A stretch of DNA of 64,000 nucleotides from Numidum massiliense (lineage in GTDB: Bacteria; Bacillota; Bacilli; Thermoactinomycetales; Novibacillaceae): positions 2,101,758 through 2,165,757 of the forward strand of contig NZ_CTDZ01000009.1 in assembly GCF_001375555.1 (NCBI RefSeq), read 5' to 3'. The notes beneath the pieces were generated by a model. That model had not been told where the DNA came from. It saw nothing but the letters and a program-made list of their open reading frames with translations, and searched no databases. This document shows, piece by piece, positions 8,321-17,271 of this stretch. Within the stretch, counting starts at the first letter, position 1. Every line of letters begins with the position of its first letter. The translations under genes and the position numbers were made by a program.

Positions 8321-9847
8321 TTAAGCCGGAAAATGAACCTCGCATTCTGCTACTGCTTGGCAACGCACATACCCGCGGAACTCCTGTTCTAGCCGTTCCC
8401 CTAGCTCGAAAATTGCATCTTCGTTTCCGACGCTACTTACTACTTGTACGGCAATCGGTAAACCGTCGCTGCTCGTTCCGACTGGAACCGTCAGCGCTGG
8501 CAAACCCCAAACATTGGCATAAGCAGCATAAGGCATATAAGATAAATACGTTTTGCGAATCGAGAAAATCTGTTTGTACACTTGTCCGTGCGCCGGTGCC
8601 GGCGTATGGTAAACGGGTAGAATGAGCAAGCGGTTTTGGAAATAATGCGCCAGCTGCTCATCCCCCGCTTGAATCGTCGCTTCGATGTCCGTCAACCGCG
8701 CCGCATTTGGCTTGAAGAGGCGTGCACCGATGATCGCCCACGTGAAGTAGTCATGTAGTTCGGATCGTTTAAATACCTTCTCGCGTAAAAACTCGCGAAT
8801 CGGGCGTACCGGTCGGTCACAAAACGCAGTCGCGGCGACTTGCTCGGCACCGTCAATCGACATGATCAACTGCCACAACAGTGCTGCCTTTTCATACAAC
8901 GGCGGTTGCTCGTCGCGAACGGAAAAATCGGCAGCGAGCCGATTGCTTACTTGTGCGAGCAACGTGCGCGTCACTTCATCGAGCGGATAACGGATGCTGT
9001 TCCGCGGGATAACGACTTCAAACGAGTCCCAGGCTTTCAAGTCAAAGTCTTTTAAGTCGAATGCTTTTAAGTCAAGTGCGTTCGAATTTCGCACCTCCCC
9101 CGTCGGGGGTGCCTCGGCGATGATCTCGTTAATAAGCCGCGCGTCGCGGACTGATTTCGCCATCGCACCGATGCCGAGCATGCGCGCTTGCAGCGCAATA
9201 TCGACGAACGGAAATGAACCTCGCTGCGACACTTGCGCATTGCCGCTTTTGAACCCGACAACACCGTTAAAGTGACTCGGAAAGCGAATCGAACCGCCAA
9301 TGTCGGAGCCGACGCCGACCGCTGCTCCGCCAGCGGCGATAAGCGCCCCTTCCCCGCCGCTCGATCCCCCCGCCGTTTTCGTCACGTCCCATGGGTTGTT
9401 CGTCCGCCCGTACAGTTTGTTATCACTTTCTTGGCAAAAGCAGAGCACAGGTGTGTTCGTCTTGCCGAGAATAATCGCCCCTTCCGCTTTTAACTTCGCT
9501 ACGACGTCTGAATCCACTTCAGCCACATGATCCTTGCGGGCAACGATGCCCCCCGTCGTGTGCATACCGGCGACGTCAAACGATTCTTTCACACTGATCG
9601 GCACGCCAAACAAGCGCCCGTTCCCTTCTCCGTTCCGTCGTTGCTCGTTCTTCTCGCGCTGCAGCTGTTCATCCGCACGTATCGCTTCTTGCCGTGCGGT
9701 TGCGAAACGGTCTTCTACTAAACAGTTAAGATGGGGATTAATCGCTTTCAATTGTGCGATGTATGTATCGGTTGCCGCCACGGAAGAAATCTTCCCGGTA
9801 CGAATCTGCTCTGCTAAAGCAGTTGCATCACTATCGAGAATTGACAT
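8321..9847 (-). CDS. Amidase signature family enzyme
   Basis: 508 residues from the ATG at 9847 (AAAGGAG upstream); a longer frame to 9877 lacks a ribosome binding site. The Ser-Ser-Lys triad of the amidase signature family is visible: Lys87 (GVPISVKESFD), the GGSSGG segment (160-165, cis-Ser) and nucleophile Ser186 (GSDIGGSIRFP). The family hydrolyses amide bonds in diverse small molecules. The single-gene context, without gatC or gatB, argues against GatA. Residues 224-245 hold short repeats of the type LKAFDLKDFDLKAW, which look like a local tandem expansion. The substrate is unknown. Confidence 0.85.
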   Translation of the reverse strand: MSILDSDATALAEQIRTGKISSVAATDTYIAQLKAINPHLNCLVEDRFATARQEAIRADEQLQREKNEQRRNGEGNGRLFGVPISVKESFDVAGMHTTGGIVARKDHVAEVDSDVVAKLKAEGAIILGKTNTPVLCFCQESDNKLYGRTNNPWDVTKTAGGSSGGEGALIAAGGAAVGVGSDIGGSIRFPSHFNGVVGFKSGNAQVSQRGSFPFVDIALQARMLGIGAMAKSVRDARLINEIIAEAPPTGEVRNSNALDLKAFDLKDFDLKAWDSFEVVIPRNSIRYPLDEVTRTLLAQVSNRLAADFSVRDEQPPLYEKAALLWQLIMSIDGAEQVAATAFCDRPVRPIREFLREKVFKRSELHDYFTWAIIGARLFKPNAARLTDIEATIQAGDEQLAHYFQNRLLILPVYHTPAPAHGQVYKQIFSIRKTYLSYMPYAAYANVWGLPALTVPVGTSSDGLPIAVQVVSSVGNEDAIFELGERLEQEFRGYVRCQAVAECEVHFPA

Positions 9848-9976
9848 GTATGTGCTCCTTTCCCCGTACCTTTTCATGGTATGACTCTATTTCATTGATA
9901 GCTGTCAAGGCAGAAATCACGGATGTCCGCATCAGGGTAACTCGTAATTGATGCCTATTTGTTTCTCGAATCACAG

Positions 9977-10219
9977 TTAGTCGTTATCCGGTTTGTAGAC
10001 CTTTTTGACTGAATGGTCACTATTAAATACGTAAATCCTATCACAATTTGTACAATGCCATACGTCGTGTTTCGGGTCGGGAATATCTAACGGATCGATT
10101 AAATCCCCCATATTCAAAATATAATTCCATTCCGAATCGCTATAAACGTAGAGCTCGACATCATTCGGTGCCTTAATTGTTGACAAACTTTTCCCGCATT
10201 TACATAAAAACCTTGCCAT
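9977..10219 (-). CDS. Small hypothetical protein with four cysteines
   Basis: 80 residues, ATG with a very strong AAAGGAGGT site. Cysteines occur as C6-x-C8 near the N-terminus and C56-x-x-C59 (WHCTNCDRIYVF), a plausible zinc-ribbon-like arrangement. It is acidic overall and without membrane segments. I do not recognise the family. It sits next to another small unknown gene on the same strand (10282-10512), in DNA more AT-rich than the neighbours. That and the size suggest accessory genes such as immunity proteins, but nothing proves this. Confidence 0.6.
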   Translation of the reverse strand: MARFLCKCGKSLSTIKAPNDVELYVYSDSEWNYILNMGDLIDPLDIPDPKHDVWHCTNCDRIYVFNSDHSVKKVYKPDND

Positions 10220-10281
10220 ACCTTAACCTCCTTTAATTTTTCCTTCATTTATCCATATTTCCGCTTTATTCTATAATAATG

Positions 10282-10512
10282 CTAATCACCCTTCCTATTT
10301 ACCTGTTTGTTCGTGTAATCTAATTGTTGAAGTGCCTCAAGGGCAGCCCCTCTAACTTCTTTATTAGAGTGGTTCAAATAGGATTTCAATATTCTTTCAT
10401 ACCTTACGTTTTCCGAGTAACCCAAAAAACTTAGTATATAAGATACATTTTCCTCATTTGAATTCTGCAACGCAGAAATCAAGAGTGTATTTATTTGATT
10501 GATAAATCCCAT
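10282..10512 (-). CDS. Small HEAT-repeat-like hypothetical protein
   Basis: 76 residues from ATG 10512; the frame can be extended to 10569 without support. The segment LKSYLNHSNKEVRGAALEAL (about 41-60) reads as one HEAT-type helical repeat, and the rest is helical as well. The ribosome binding site is only GGTGG. It could be a small standalone protein or the surviving C-terminal piece of a larger HEAT-repeat protein. Base composition is AT-rich like the adjacent 80-residue gene, with 62 bp between them. Confidence 0.45.
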   Translation of the reverse strand: MGFINQINTLLISALQNSNEENVSYILSFLGYSENVRYERILKSYLNHSNKEVRGAALEALQQLDYTNKQVNRKGD

Positions 10513-10849
10513 CGTTACAAAACCACCGCGTGTAAGGCGGCAGCATCCAATACTTTTGGCATTGAGCATCCCACACCTTCATCATTTAATCTACTGAAAA
10601 TTGTATGTAAATAAGATTAACATAACGAAAGGGCTATTTCAATAAGTATTGTCTAAATTCCGATAGTTTCTTTCTAAGTGCTTTCTAAAGCACAAAACCT
10701 ACCGCTTTCCCTTCCCTTTACACACGGTCGGGCGTTTACGATAGGTTTATGCTTTGAAATTCCACGATCGAATGCTCGTGATTGGGCTATACCGCTTCAC
10801 ACCATCGGCTCACTTCACACCATCGGCCCACTTCACGCCGTCATACATC
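10513..10849. other. Intergenic region with no gene seen
   Basis: About 340 bp without a supported gene. The right half holds an 18-bp tandem repeat (listed separately) just behind the 3' end of the metal ATPase gene. Confidence 0.4.
10796..10840. repeat. 18-bp tandem repeat, about 2.5 copies
   Basis: Two units of TTCACACCATCGGCTCAC (the second has CCCAC at the end) at 10796-10813 and 10814-10831 are followed by a degraded third. It is intergenic, at the 3' end of the cadA-like gene. Confidence 0.7.
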
Positions 10850-12958
10850 TCACCCTGTCACGCGAACACTGTCGCTTTTACGCTCCCACAAAATCGTCAA
10901 GCTAAACAACGTCACGAGCACCGTAGCACCCATGTCGGAAATGATCGCGATCCACAACGTCAGCAGGCCCGGAATCGTCAGCAGCAAGGCGAGTAACTTC
11001 AAACCGAGAGCGAAGGCGATGTTGAAGCGAATCGTACGATTCACCCGTTTGGCGACGGCAATGGCGCTCGGAAGCTTACCTAAGTGATCCTGCATTAACA
11101 CGACGTCCGCCGTTTCAATGGCGCTGTCCGTACCTTTACCCATCGCGATGCCTAAGTCGGCCGTCGCGAGTGCCGGTGCGTCGTTGATGCCGTCGCCAAC
11201 CATCGCGACTTCGCCCTTGCCCGCCAACGCTTTTATTTTCTCGACCTTGTCTTCCGGCAACAAGTTACCGTAAGACGCATCCACCCCGACCGCTTGCGCC
11301 ACTTTTTCCGCTGTTTTCTCGTGGTCACCTGTCAGCATCACCGTCTGGTGCACGCCCGCACGGTGTAAGGCATCGATCACCTCGCGACTTTCTGCGCGAA
11401 TTTCGTCGGCGATGCCGAAGATCCCGAGCACGTGCGCGCTGTCGGCCACGAGGACGAGGGTGAGCCCTTCTGCCTTCATTTGCTCAATATCGCGCTGTAC
11501 GTTCGCCGGAACGGCAATGTGAGCGATGCTTTTCTCATTGCCGACCGTGTAAATCTCCCCATCGATCGTCGCCTGCACACCTTGGCCGGGAATCGCCTCG
11601 CTATCGTCTGGCTCACTGAGCGGAACGCCGCCTGGCGCCATCTCCCGCGCAACCTCCTGCATAATCGCTTGTGCCAACGGGTGGGCTGACGACTTCTCCA
11701 CCGCCCCCGCCACTGCAAGAAACCGCTCATGGTCGTAAGTGATTTTTTTGGCAACGTGTGGTGTCCCTTTCGTTAACGTCCCTGTCTTGTCAAAAGCGAG
11801 TGTATCGATTTTACCGAGCTGTTCGAGGTACACGGAACCTTTCACTAAGATGCCGTTGCGCGCGTTGCGCGTAATGCCGGCAATGTTGGCGATCGGCGAA
11901 GAAAGAATCAACGCACACGGACAACCGACGATGAGTACGGCCAACCCTTGGTAAAACCAGTCGCCCCACGTCCCACCGAACAACAGCGGCGGCACCGTCA
12001 TCACGACGATCGCAATGACGATGATGAGCGGCGTGTAGTATTGTGCAAACCGATTGATAAACAATTCGGTCGGCGTTTTCGTCTCTTGCGCTTGTTCGAC
12101 GAGGTGCAAAATCTTCGCCAGCGCCGAGTCTTCGTACGGTTTGCCCACTTTCACTTTTAAGACGCCTTCGTTATTTACACTGCCACCGAACACATTGTCG
12201 CCATTCTGTTTGTCGACAGGTAGCGACTCCCCGGTGATCGCCGCTTCGTTGACTGAACTTTTCCCTTCGATGACGAAACCGTCGGACGGCACTTGATCGC
12301 CGGGACGGACGCGCACGATGTCACCGACTTGCAAGGAGGCGATCGGCACGATGCGCTCGCCGTCACCGTCGATTAAGAGCGCTTCTTTCGGCGCAACTGC
12401 TAACAATTTCTCCACGGAGTCGCGCGCCTTTTCCATCCCGAGCCCTTCCAAGTGTTCGTTGAGGCCGAATAAAATAGCAACCATCGTCGCTTCTTTCCAC
12501 TCACCGATGCACACCGCGCCGATTAAAGCGATTGTCATGAGTGTATCAATGTTAAACTTGAAGCGCACTAAATTTTTTAACCCTTTAATAAACGTTTGAC
12601 GCCCGCTGAGAATTATCGCCGCGAGGTACAGCGGAATGGCGACATACGCGTAGCCGCCGAACGAAAGCGCCACAATAAAAATGACAGCAGAGGCAATCAC
12701 CTCGGTCGGTAAATGTTTTGTCCATTGCCACCGCCTACTTGCTGCTGTATCGCCTTGTGCGGCAGACGTCTCCAAGCGAACGCCGTCGGTTGCCAATATT
12801 TTTTGTACTTTGTCTAAATCCGTAGCTTCGTCGACCGTTAACTTCCCTAGCTGATAACTGATCGAGGCAGACTCGCCGCCGGGAAGTTCATTGATTTGTT
12901 CTTGTAAATCGGCTGCGCAGTTCGGACACGATAAACCGACTAATTTGTAATCTCTCAC
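10850..12958 (-). CDS. cadA: CadA/ZntA-type heavy-metal P1B ATPase
   Basis: 702 residues, GTG start with AAGGAG upstream. An N-terminal HMA domain carries GLSCPNCAADL (Cys11, Cys14). Then come the membrane helices, the actuator TGES (242-245), the ion-binding CPC motif (346-348), the phosphorylation site DKTGT (390-394) and the hinge GDGINDAPAL. The CPC motif and the P1B layout indicate efflux of Zn2+, Cd2+ or Co2+ out of the cytosol. It lies 29 bp downstream of a CzrA-like repressor gene, and the two form an operon. The missing-cysteine sensor next door favours zinc/cobalt as the natural signal. Confidence 0.9.
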   Translation of the reverse strand: MRDYKLVGLSCPNCAADLQEQINELPGGESASISYQLGKLTVDEATDLDKVQKILATDGVRLETSAAQGDTAASRRWQWTKHLPTEVIASAVIFIVALSFGGYAYVAIPLYLAAIILSGRQTFIKGLKNLVRFKFNIDTLMTIALIGAVCIGEWKEATMVAILFGLNEHLEGLGMEKARDSVEKLLAVAPKEALLIDGDGERIVPIASLQVGDIVRVRPGDQVPSDGFVIEGKSSVNEAAITGESLPVDKQNGDNVFGGSVNNEGVLKVKVGKPYEDSALAKILHLVEQAQETKTPTELFINRFAQYYTPLIIVIAIVVMTVPPLLFGGTWGDWFYQGLAVLIVGCPCALILSSPIANIAGITRNARNGILVKGSVYLEQLGKIDTLAFDKTGTLTKGTPHVAKKITYDHERFLAVAGAVEKSSAHPLAQAIMQEVAREMAPGGVPLSEPDDSEAIPGQGVQATIDGEIYTVGNEKSIAHIAVPANVQRDIEQMKAEGLTLVLVADSAHVLGIFGIADEIRAESREVIDALHRAGVHQTVMLTGDHEKTAEKVAQAVGVDASYGNLLPEDKVEKIKALAGKGEVAMVGDGINDAPALATADLGIAMGKGTDSAIETADVVLMQDHLGKLPSAIAVAKRVNRTIRFNIAFALGLKLLALLLTIPGLLTLWIAIISDMGATVLVTLFSLTILWERKSDSVRVTG

Positions 12959-12987
12959 GGTAAGCCCACTCCTTCCCCACTTGCACG

Positions 12988-13362
12988 TCAGTCATGCTGT
13001 GCGTGCTTAATCGTCTGCTTAAGTATGTCCATGACGTGCTGGTCGTCCGGCGAATAAAAAATGGTCGTCCCTTCACGTCGAAACTTCACAAGGCGTAAGT
13101 TTTTCAAAAAGCGTAGCTGATGAGACACAGTAGACTGCGCCAACGATAAATGTTCGGCAATATCGTTCACGGAATGCTCTTTTTCTGCGAGCAAATGTAA
13201 GATGCGTACGCGCGTCGGATCCGCCAACGCCTTAAACGTCTGGGAAACGATAAACAACGTTTCTTCATCTAGTGGCTCATTTGATCCAGACTTAGCAACA
13301 ACCGCCTTCTGTTCCTCTTTACTCGTTTGCTCCTTTTTGTTCACGTATATCCCACTTTCCAT
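12988..13362 (-). CDS. czrA: ArsR/SmtB-family metal sensor, CzrA-like
   Basis: 124 residues. The winged helix contains [16 protein letters not shown] and the recognition helix [14 protein letters not shown]. The C-terminal alpha-5 metal site is complete: D-x-H-x10-H-x-x-H in [18 protein letters not shown]. That matches the Asp/His set of S. aureus CzrA. The protein has no cysteine, so a CadC-type thiolate site is absent, and Zn/Co sensing is the better inference. ATG 13362 lacks a clear site; a GTG six codons downstream has AAAGTGGG before it and may be the real start. It represses its own operon with cadA through the palindrome at 13402-13423. Confidence 0.88.
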   Translation of the reverse strand: MESGIYVNKKEQTSKEEQKAVVAKSGSNEPLDEETLFIVSQTFKALADPTRVRILHLLAEKEHSVNDIAEHLSLAQSTVSHQLRFLKNLRLVKFRREGTTIFYSPDDQHVMDILKQTIKHAQHD

Positions 13363-13401
13363 ATGTTTTCCAAAAACCGTATCGCAGTTGCCTACTTTGC
13401 T

Positions 13402-13423
13402 TATATGTGCATATGCTCATATA
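13402..13423. promoter_or_regulatory. CzrA/SmtB-type operator
   Basis: The imperfect palindrome TATATGTGCATATGCTCATATA lies about 40 bp before the repressor gene. It has the ATATG-N-x...CATAT pattern of ArsR/SmtB 12-2-12 operators. The assignment rests on position and pattern. Confidence 0.7.
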
Positions 13424-13702
13424 TCTAATAACAATATATAACAACTTTTCGGTACTGTCAATGCGTATTAACTACAACGTAACAGTAACAGCTTATAACG
13501 GCCCGTCCACTTTTATTGCAGTCATTTCACATGAGCACTGTCACCTTACGACTACACGGGTCATACGCTGGCTAACGATCGCACTAATGTCACCATTTGT
13601 CAATTGACGACACAACGGTGACCATCATATAATTATAGTAAATAGTTTACCATGGGCAATTTATTATCTCTAGTACAAAAGGTAAAGGGGAGAGAAACTA
13701 TA

Positions 13703-13945
13703 ATGACCAAAGCAAATAAATTCCCCCTCAATGACGCGCAAGTCGGCGATCGCGTACGGATCGTGAACGTGGCGATCGAAGGCACGATGCGGCGTCGCCT
13801 GCTCGATTTAGGATTTATTCCCGGCGCGATCGTCGAAGTGTTACAAAAGAGTCCGTTAGGCGACCCGATTGCATACTATGTCAGCCACACGACCATTGCA
13901 CTGCGTCAAGAAGAGAGTTCGCAAATTTTTGTTGAAATATGTTGA
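13703..13945 (+). CDS. feoA: FeoA, ferrous iron transport accessory protein
   Basis: 80 residues from ATG 13703; the frame runs upstream to 13652, but AAAGGGGAGAG supports the ATG. It has the SH3-like FeoA fold: VGDRVRIVNVAIEGTMRRRL, LGFIPGAIVEVLQKSPLGDP, then the final strand TIALRQEESSQIFVEI. FeoA is a small cytosolic partner that modulates FeoB. It stands 24 bp ahead of the FeoB GTPase gene in the same operon. Confidence 0.9.
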   Translation: MTKANKFPLNDAQVGDRVRIVNVAIEGTMRRRLLDLGFIPGAIVEVLQKSPLGDPIAYYVSHTTIALRQEESSQIFVEIC

Positions 13946-13969
13946 AATAATAGAAAGAAGGGAACCGGC

Positions 13970-14701
13970 ATGAGAAGCCGCGAATACCGTATCGCGTTGG
14001 CAGGTAACCCCAATACTGGAAAAAGCACCTTATTTAACTTACTGACGGGGTTGCGTCAACATACAGGCAACTGGCCGGGCAAAACCGTCCTCCTCGCCGA
14101 AGGTACGCTCGAACACGGCGACTACACGTATACATTGATCGACTTGCCCGGTACGTACTCGCTCTACTCCAACTCTGCGGACGAAGAAGTCGCCCGGGAT
14201 TACATTATTTTTGAAAAACCGGACGTCACTGTCGTCGTGTTAGACGCGACAGCGATTGAGCGAAACATGAACTTAGCGCTGCAAGTGTTAGAGATGACTG
14301 ACCGCGTCATCGTCTGTGTCAATTTAATCGACGAAGCGCGCCGCAAAGGCATCACCGTCGACGCGAAAAAACTGTCCGCCCGCTTAGGTGTTCCCGTTCT
14401 TACAATGTCTGCCCGCAACCGGGAAGGCATTGACGAGTTTTTGCACATCCTAGAGCAAATGGCGACAGGGCAACTCACCACCGACCCGATCCAAGTGACA
14501 TACAGTGACGAGATGGAAGCAAAAATAGCACAGCTGGAACCACTCGTCCTCGAAGCCGTCGGCGAGGCGTACCCCACCCGTTGGATTGCACTGCGCTTGT
14601 TGGACGGCGATGAACAACTACTCACTTCACTGCGCCAAAAGTTACAAGAGGATTACGAGGAAGTGACCGCCTATGAGCATCCCGTTCGCGTTGGATCTTA
14701 A
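13970..14701 (+). CDS. feoB: FeoB GTPase half (split FeoB)
   Basis: 243 residues covering only the cytosolic G-protein and helical GDI-like part of FeoB. The G1 loop AGNPNTGKST (11-20), G3 DLPG (58-61), G4 NLID and the G5-like TMSARN are seen. The N-terminal start and switch (RQHTGNWPGKTV) are standard. The frame stops after the helical domain, and the membrane part is encoded by the next, overlapping gene. A full-length FeoB is about 600-700 residues in one chain. The two halves together have normal length, so this is a division, not a loss. Confidence 0.88.
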   Translation: MRSREYRIALAGNPNTGKSTLFNLLTGLRQHTGNWPGKTVLLAEGTLEHGDYTYTLIDLPGTYSLYSNSADEEVARDYIIFEKPDVTVVVLDATAIERNMNLALQVLEMTDRVIVCVNLIDEARRKGITVDAKKLSARLGVPVLTMSARNREGIDEFLHILEQMATGQLTTDPIQVTYSDEMEAKIAQLEPLVLEAVGEAYPTRWIALRLLDGDEQLLTSLRQKLQEDYEEVTAYEHPVRVGS

Positions 14702-16070
14702 GGCGTTTGACAACGCCGCCCTCGAAGCGAAAAAGTTACACAGCGCAGACAGTCGCGATGAAATCGTCACTCACATCTACCAGACGACGCAAACGGTGTG
14801 TGACGGCGCGATCACTTACCCGGAACAACCGAAATTGCGTTCACAAACGTACGACAAAATTTTAACGTCACCGATCTGGGGCTTCCCGATCATGCTGGCG
14901 ATGCTCGGGATCGTCATCTATTTAACAATCGCCGGAGCAAACGTCCCTTCCAATCTATTGGCACAAATGTTCGGCGTCATCGAAGGGTATTTGACCGCTG
15001 CCTTCAACGCCGTCCACGCCCCGGGATGGCTGCACGGCTTATTAGTGCTCGGCCTTTACCGCGGCACGGCGTGGGTGATCAGCGTCATGCTGCCGCCGAT
15101 GGCCATCTTTTTCCCGATGTTTGCCTTACTAGAGAACCTCGGCTACTTGCCGCGCGTCGCCTTTAATATGGACCGCCTATTCAAAAAATCCGGTGGACAC
15201 GGCAAGCAGTCGTTGACGATGGCGATGGGCTTTGGCTGTAACGCGGCGGCAATCGTCTCCACGCGCATCATCGAATCGCCGCGCGAGCGAATGCTGGCTA
15301 TCTTGACGAACAACTTCGTCCCGTGCAACGGCCGCTGGCCCATGCTCATATTACTGTCGTCACTGTTTATGGCTGCCGGGTACACCGGTGGGTTCCAAAC
15401 GTTCGTCACCGCAAGCATCGTCGTCGGTATGGTCTTATTCGGCATCGTCGTCACGCTGACTGTCTCATGGGTGCTGTCGAAAACCGCCTTGCGCGGCGTA
15501 CCGACCCATTACACGTTGGAACTGCCGCCTTACCGTCGCCCGAAGTTTTGGAATACAGTCATCCGTTCCTCCGTCGACAAATCGTGGTCGGTGTTAAAAC
15601 GCGCTGTCGTCATCGCCGCCCCGGCCGGGCTCATCACGTGGATTTTGGCCAACATTACGGTCGGCGATCTAAGCGTGTTAGAACATATGGCCGCCTTCTT
15701 CGACCCGTTTGCCCGCTCCTTAGGCATGGACGGCTTTATTTTAATGGCGTTCATTCTCGGACTACCGGCAAACGAAATCGTTTTGCCGATTTTGTTAATG
15801 GGTTATTTAGCGACAGGCGCAATGGTCGACGCCGACGGTATGGCCGGCATTAAAAACATTTTCGTCGCGCACGGCTGGACGTGGCTAACCGCCCTCAACA
15901 CGATGCTTTTTTCGCTCTTGCACTACCCGTGCGGCACGACGTTATTTACGATTTATAAAGAAACAAAAAGCGCGAAGTGGACCTTCTTGTCCTTCGCGAT
16001 TCCGACAGTGATCGCCATCGCCGTCACGTTTGTCGTCGCACAAGTCGTACGCGGCCTCGGCCTCGTCTAG
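14673..16070 (+). CDS. feoB: FeoB permease half (split FeoB)
   Basis: 465 residues. It begins with about 60 residues of linker and then gives the transmembrane domain of FeoB with its two Gate motifs: PRVAFNMDRLFKKSGGHGKQ, MGFGCNAAA, TNNFVPCNGRWP and the later GLPANEIVLPI and HYPCGTTLFTI. The cysteines GFGCN and FVPCNGR are those of the iron path. ATG 14673 lies inside the GTPase gene (29-bp overlap) with GAGGA 11 bases upstream, so translation is probably coupled. Such proteins are often annotated only as nucleoside-recognition domain proteins. Confidence 0.87.
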   Translation: MSIPFALDLKAFDNAALEAKKLHSADSRDEIVTHIYQTTQTVCDGAITYPEQPKLRSQTYDKILTSPIWGFPIMLAMLGIVIYLTIAGANVPSNLLAQMFGVIEGYLTAAFNAVHAPGWLHGLLVLGLYRGTAWVISVMLPPMAIFFPMFALLENLGYLPRVAFNMDRLFKKSGGHGKQSLTMAMGFGCNAAAIVSTRIIESPRERMLAILTNNFVPCNGRWPMLILLSSLFMAAGYTGGFQTFVTASIVVGMVLFGIVVTLTVSWVLSKTALRGVPTHYTLELPPYRRPKFWNTVIRSSVDKSWSVLKRAVVIAAPAGLITWILANITVGDLSVLEHMAAFFDPFARSLGMDGFILMAFILGLPANEIVLPILLMGYLATGAMVDADGMAGIKNIFVAHGWTWLTALNTMLFSLLHYPCGTTLFTIYKETKSAKWTFLSFAIPTVIAIAVTFVVAQVVRGLGLV

Positions 16071-16108
16071 AAAGCACGCGAGGCTCCAATTGACGTACCC
16101 TTTCTCAT

Positions 16109-16160
16109 ACAGCCGACATTACACGCGACACAAGCGATTTAGCGTCGGCTGTCGCTTTTT
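16109..16160 (+). terminator. Rho-independent terminator of the feo operon
   Basis: Stem ACAGCCGAC (16109-16117) pairs with GTCGGCTGT (16144-16152) and is followed by CGCTTTTT. It ends on the stop codon region of the convergent gerAB-type gene. Confidence 0.75.
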
Positions 16161-17271
16161 ATTCGTTTGAACGCTGCTTGTGCTTCTTCCTAACGATCCC
16201 CCACACGAACACCGCAGTGACGATCACAAATAAAGTAAACGTGTACGATGTCCAATCCTTTATCGAAAAAGCTATGTGACTCGGACGGTTCGGGTGCAAT
16301 TGATTCACCAATCCCCAAATGAGTAGTGCTACCGGTAGGATAAAAGGACCATACTCTCCTTTATGCGCCCCTTTCCTTTTTTGCAAATGAGCCAGTCCAA
16401 GTATAGAGGCGAGAAAACCGATCGTGATCTTGATATATACCGTAAAAATCCACACCGAACTAATAAACGCTTCCATCCGTTCAAAGACGGGGCTAACTGT
16501 AAGTTCGCGCAAAAGCGAAATGCCTGGATACAAATCGCGCCGCACAATATATACCCCCTGTACACCGAGTGTGACGACGACTTCGATGACGAGTGAGAGA
16601 CCGCCGATTAAAATCGCCAGCAAAAACGTGCGCGATACGTGCCGTTTTTGATTAATAAAGGTGAAAAAACTGCCTATCAGGATCAGTTCAAAAAAAGGAA
16701 AGCCAAGCGTTACATAGGTGCCGTGCCAAATCGGGAACAACCCTTTTGCAAAAACGGGCTGCATATTGTTCAAGGTAAACTGATTGAGTACTAAGAGCAG
16801 TGATCCATAAAAAAGGAAGAATAATAGCGGACTGAGCACTTCGTTCAACTTGCCGATGTTGCCAACACCTTTACTTGCCGAGTACATCGCTAGCGCTAGC
16901 ATGACTAATTGAAAAATCCACGGGTTCGTCTCGGGCATGACGACGTCGACCATATAGTCACTTACATTGCGGACGACGAGTGCAGTTAAATGGATTGAGA
17001 AAAAAACGATCGCCACCGTCACTAAACTCCCCAACCATTTACCGAGCACGCGGTCAAATATTTCGTATATGGACGCATAGTCGTAGCGACTGAGCAAATA
17101 AATCCAGCCCATATTGAAGAGGAGTCCTACTCCTGTCGCAAGCAACGTCGAGAGCCAAGCGTCGGTGTACGCAAACTTAGAAGTTAAAGACGGCACAAAC
17201 AAAAACGAGCTACCGATTATGAAATTGATCACCATGAGAAACAGTTGCCACTGGCTCAGTTTACTGTTCAC
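16159..17271 (-). CDS. GerAB-family spore germination permease (second paralogue)
   Basis: 370 residues, ten predicted transmembrane helices, of the amino acid-polyamine-organocation-like GerAB fold. It starts MNSKLSQWQLFLMVINFIIG, nearly the same as its neighbour (KLSQWQLSLTVINFIVG). Both share LHPNRPSH / LHPNRSNF before the final helices. GerAB is thought to bind the germinant in the inner spore membrane. The GTG start overlaps the stop of the upstream gerAB by 4 bases (GTGA). Two B subunits in one receptor operon are less common than one and suggest alternative germinant specificities. Confidence 0.85.
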   Translation of the reverse strand: MNSKLSQWQLFLMVINFIIGSSFLFVPSLTSKFAYTDAWLSTLLATGVGLLFNMGWIYLLSRYDYASIYEIFDRVLGKWLGSLVTVAIVFFSIHLTALVVRNVSDYMVDVVMPETNPWIFQLVMLALAMYSASKGVGNIGKLNEVLSPLLFFLFYGSLLLVLNQFTLNNMQPVFAKGLFPIWHGTYVTLGFPFFELILIGSFFTFINQKRHVSRTFLLAILIGGLSLVIEVVVTLGVQGVYIVRRDLYPGISLLRELTVSPVFERMEAFISSVWIFTVYIKITIGFLASILGLAHLQKRKGAHKGEYGPFILPVALLIWGLVNQLHPNRPSHIAFSIKDWTSYTFTLFVIVTAVFVWGIVRKKHKQRSNE

